Shown here piece after piece: positions 5,733 through 7,769 of a stretch of 7,769 nt of DNA. The notes below the pieces were generated by a model. That model did no database searches, was not told the origin of the DNA, and saw only the letters and a list, made by a program, of their open reading frames with translations. A program made the position numbers and the translations under genes. The DNA is from JBOFLG01 sp051657745. GTDB lineage: Bacteria; Actinomycetota; Actinomycetes; Actinomycetales; Dermatophilaceae. The stretch is from assembly GCA_051657745.1 (NCBI GenBank), contig JBOFLG010000179.1, forward strand, positions 1-7,769. The letters are read 5' to 3'. How positions within the stretch are numbered: the first letter of the stretch is position 1; every line of letters starts with the position of its first letter.

Positions 5733-6897
5733 GGTTGTTTATTGGGCGCCACCATGGTCGCACGGCTCGGGCTGGGGTGCGGTCTTGGAGGCACAGTCTC
5801 GGTCGCTCGTTTAGTTCGGTGGCCACGGCGTCGAGGTGTTCCTGACTCCAGCGGCTCAGATCCGTGCCTTTCGGAAAGTACTGCCGTAGCAGCCCATTGG
5901 TGTTTTCGTTGCTGCCGCGCTGCCACGGCGAGTGGGGGTCGGCGAAGTAGATCTTCAGGCCCGTGGTGTCGGCGATGCGACCGTGCTGGAACATCTCGTT
6001 GCCTTGGTCCCAGGTCAGTGACCGGCGCAGCGCCGGGGGCAGCCGTGTGAAGCATCCGATGAGCGCATCCCCAACGACCTGGGCCGAGTGGCTACCGCGA
6101 ATCGCGACCAGCATCGTCAACCGTGTCTTGCGCTCCACGAGGGTCGCGATAGCCGAGCGCTGACCCGCGCCGATGATGAGATCTCCCTCCCAATGCCCCG
6201 CCTGTCGACGCGACTGCACGTGCGCGGGCCGCGCAGCGATGGGCGTCAGGTTCGTCGACTGCTTCAGCGACCCGTCGCGGGAACGTCCGCGGCCGCGGCG
6301 ACGTCGATAGGTCCGTCCCGTCCGCAAGGCTCGGCCGCCGATGGCCGTGACCAGTGCGCGGTACACCGCCTCATAGATCGTCTCGACACACACGTGCCAT
6401 ACCGTCCGGCGCGGGTAGCGTCGCCGTAGCCACCGGCTGATCTGCGCTGGGGACCACTTCTTGCCCAGCTTGGCAGCCACGAGTTCGCGCAGGGCATCCT
6501 CGCGGGCAAAGACGTAAGCCTTCGGGCGTCGCCGGCGTTGGTGGGCGCGGTTGTGGGCGTACCAAGGCTGATAGCGGCCGTCGGGCTTGCGGTTACGCGC
6601 GATCTCCTTGTAAACCGACTGGTAGTTCTTGCCGATCCGCGCCGCGATCGCCTTGACCGGCTCCTTGCGGGCCAACCCATCGGCGATCTCGATCCGGTCG
6701 TCCTGGCTCAAGTAGCGGCTGCTGATCGACGTATCGATGAAGGTCACACTTCCAGCGTCGATGAACCACAACGACCCACAGCTGAGGGACACACCGACCT
6801 GCGAGGAGGCCGACGCCCCCGACTGGCCCTGACGGATCAGTTCGAAGTAGCGCCGCTTTACCTCCTGTGGTGCCTTGTTCCATGCATGTCTGGGCAT
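5728..6897 (-). CDS. IS30-family transposase, complete, 389 aa
   Basis: A DDE transposase that cuts and joins the IS30 ends. The N-terminal part carries the helix-turn-helix region seen in the family (LSQDDRIEIADGLARKEPVKAIAARIGKN region, about 63-91, then SVYKEIARN and a basic segment). WSPAQISRWLRR (148-159) and HVCVETIYEAVY (168-179) are typical of IS30. The catalytic core shows D239 in HWEGDLIIG, D297 in TWDQGNEM and E331 in WQRGSNENTNGLLRQYFPKGTDLS, giving the D-x-D-33-E spacing of IS30. The ATG at 6897 has GAGGGG 7 nt upstream. Length is normal to slightly long and all key residues are present, so it may be active. Confidence 0.95.
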   Translation of the reverse strand: MPRHAWNKAPQEVKRRYFELIRQGQSGASASSQVGVSLSCGSLWFIDAGSVTFIDTSISSRYLSQDDRIEIADGLARKEPVKAIAARIGKNYQSVYKEIARNRKPDGRYQPWYAHNRAHQRRRRPKAYVFAREDALRELVAAKLGKKWSPAQISRWLRRRYPRRTVWHVCVETIYEAVYRALVTAIGGRALRTGRTYRRRRGRGRSRDGSLKQSTNLTPIAARPAHVQSRRQAGHWEGDLIIGAGQRSAIATLVERKTRLTMLVAIRGSHSAQVVGDALIGCFTRLPPALRRSLTWDQGNEMFQHGRIADTTGLKIYFADPHSPWQRGSNENTNGLLRQYFPKGTDLSRWSQEHLDAVATELNERPRLCLQDRTPARAVRPWWRPINNP

Positions 6898-6913
6898 CGC
6901 AAACCCCTCAGGT

Positions 6914-6942
6914 CAGGATTCGCTTCGTTCGGTAGGAACCGC
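6914..6942 (-). repeat. IS30 terminal inverted repeat, right copy
   Basis: On the minus strand it starts GCGGTTCCTACCGAACG and contains GCGAATC, mirroring the left end. It lies upstream of the transposase ATG, so it may also hold the transposase promoter. Confidence 0.7.
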
Positions 6943-7622
6943 CGCGTGTACGCGGCGGTGTTCATCGACGCGATCTACGTCAAGGTCCGCGACGGGCAGG
7001 TCGGCAACCAGCCGTTCTACGCAGCGATCGGGGTTGACCTGGGCGGTCGCCGGGACGTGCTCGGACTGTGGGCCGGCCAAGGCGGCGGGGAGAGCGCGAA
7101 GTTCTGGATGAATGTGCTCGCGGACCTGAAGAACCGGGGCGTGCGGGACGTGTTCTTCGTCGTCTGCGATGGGCTCAAGGGTCTGCCCGACGCGGTCAAC
7201 ACGGTGTTCCCGCAGGCGATCGTGCCGGCGTGTGTGATCCATCTGATCAGGGCCACCCTGCGGTACGCCTCACGCAAGTACTGGGACCAGCTCGCGCGGG
7301 ACCTGCGGGCGATCTACACCGCACCCACCGTCGAAGCCGCGTGGGCCGCGTTCGACGAGCTCGAGCGGGGTACCCCTCTGGGGCGAAGTGGGGTAAGCCC
7401 TACCCGGCCATCCCGAAACTGTGGCGGGCGGCGTGGGAAGAGTTCACACCCTTCCTCGCCTACGACGTGGAGATCAGACGAGTCCTATTCTCCACCAACG
7501 CCATCGAGAGCTTGAACGCCAGATACCGGCGTTCGGTCAGTGCTCGCGGGCACTTCCCGACCGAGCAGGCCGCGCTCAAGACGCTGTACCTGGTCACCCG
7601 CGGGCTGGACCCCAAGGGCACG
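6943..7622 (+). pseudogene. IS256-family transposase, catalytic C-terminal part (frameshifted)
   Basis: This continues the gene interrupted at 5703. VYAAVFIDAIYVKVRDGQV holds the first catalytic Asp (about 6961), VVCDGLKGLPDAV the second (about 7168), and FSTNAIESLNARYRRS the Glu (about 7506). QAIVPACVIHLIR is also typical. The frame used up to FDELER (7368) changes between 7366 and 7383 to the frame starting KWGKPYPAIPKLWRAAW; the shift equals one lost or two gained bases near GGGGTACCCC. Similarity is strong to GLDPKGT at about 7622 and then fades. All three catalytic residues survive, but the gene is split and shifted and so non-functional. Confidence 0.88.
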
Positions 7623-7769
7623 CAGGGCCCCGGCAAAGTCGGCGCTCAATTCTGTGACCTGCGGTTTCGTAGACAACTTTCATCTCTCGACGAGCCCCCG
7701 GCCACCGATCAGGTGCCCCAGGACGCCTGCCTGATGTGGTTCGAGTCCTCCTGCGGCACAGGTGGATGG
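7623..7769. other. Unassigned right edge after the transposase similarity
   Basis: The transposase frame stays open to the edge but no longer resembles IS256. In the frame one base later a short KSALN motif around 7636-7650 recalls the family's conserved K-ALN near its C-terminus, suggesting a second indel near 7625. No IS256 right end, no Rhs coding sequence and no convincing RNA gene is seen here. Confidence 0.4.

Larger units (their letters stand above)
5704..6942 (-). mobile_element. Intact IS30-family insertion sequence (about 1239 bp) nested in IS256
   Basis: The ends are set by imperfect inverted repeats (5704-5732 and 6914-6942) beginning GCGG, with 20 of 29 positions matching and the block GCGAATC fully conserved. 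CG directly flanks both ends (5702-5703 and 6943-6944), a 2-bp target duplication in the 2-3 bp range typical of IS30. Removing the element and one CG rejoins the IS256 transposase in frame (RPLEARVYAAVFIDAI), which supports these boundaries, although other families' members are often one residue shorter at the join. The length is usual for the family, and the transposase gene inside is complete. Confidence 0.82.
5098..7769 (+). mobile_element. IS256-family insertion sequence, interrupted and running off the right edge
   Basis: The element carries one rightward transposase gene, split by an IS30 element at 5704-6942 and frameshifted. Without IS30, about 1.43 kb of it lies in the window, close to the usual 1.3-1.5 kb for the family. 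It inserted into the leftward Rhs gene in opposite orientation. No matching right inverted repeat (expected to resemble TTACACAGACC followed by TCTGACAG) is visible, so either the right end lies beyond the window or this end has been lost. Confidence 0.8.

Noticed and set aside
7736..7765. tRNA-like T-arm motif (GGTTCGAGTCC) near the right edge
   Set aside because: The T-stem has two mismatches, and no acceptor strand complementary to TGCGGCA is found 60-90 nt upstream. It is probably chance.
1..7769. CRISPR array, rRNA, riboswitch or replication origin
   Set aside because: No regularly spaced direct repeats apart from the 18-bp coding repeat in cofE/fbiB, no conserved rRNA or riboswitch core and no iteron cluster were seen on reading both strands.

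Overview
The window is high-GC DNA from an actinomycete (Actinomycetota). The evidence is a coenzyme F420 biosynthesis pair (fbiA, then a cofE/fbiB-type gene) with a divergent gene on its left that starts like a WhiB regulator. That is the same arrangement as whiB2-fbiA-fbiB in mycobacteria. I cannot name the genus.

Layout. (1) 1-265: the first codons of a leftward gene, probably whiB2-like, with a good sigma70-type promoter carrying a 10-bp palindrome, and the fbiA leader. (2) 266-2409: fbiA and cofE/fbiB, overlapping by 4 nt. The second gene has only the gamma-glutamyl ligase domain plus a tail with an 18-bp tandem repeat; the C-terminal nitroreductase-like domain of mycobacterial FbiB is absent. 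(3) 2410-2673: a gene-poor junction with one strong hairpin between convergent units. (4) 2674-5104, all leftward: the end of an Rhs/YD-repeat polymorphic toxin locus. In transcription order it holds the Rhs core end with a C-terminal toxin-like domain, an 84-aa putative immunity gene, a second putative immunity gene broken by a 1-nt frameshift, an 89-aa orphan toxin-tip-like ORF, and a 142-aa putative immunity gene that overlaps that ORF by ATGA. (5) About 5098 to the right edge: an IS256-family element that cuts off the Rhs gene. Its transposase gene is split by an intact IS30-family element (5704-6942) and also carries a frameshift near 7366-7383; its right end is not recognisable in the window.

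How the parts work together. FbiA and CofE/FbiB catalyse successive steps that build F420 and its glutamate tail. The Rhs locus is a separate accessory block placed just downstream of these core genes. It looks like a decayed polymorphic toxin with displaced toxin/immunity modules: the delivery part has been cut away by IS256, while the toxin tip and immunity ORFs remain. The nested elements give an order of events: Rhs first, then IS256, then IS30.

The F420 genes and transposases are recognised with high confidence. Toxin and immunity functions rest on position, size, overlap and remembered family resemblance, not on a search.
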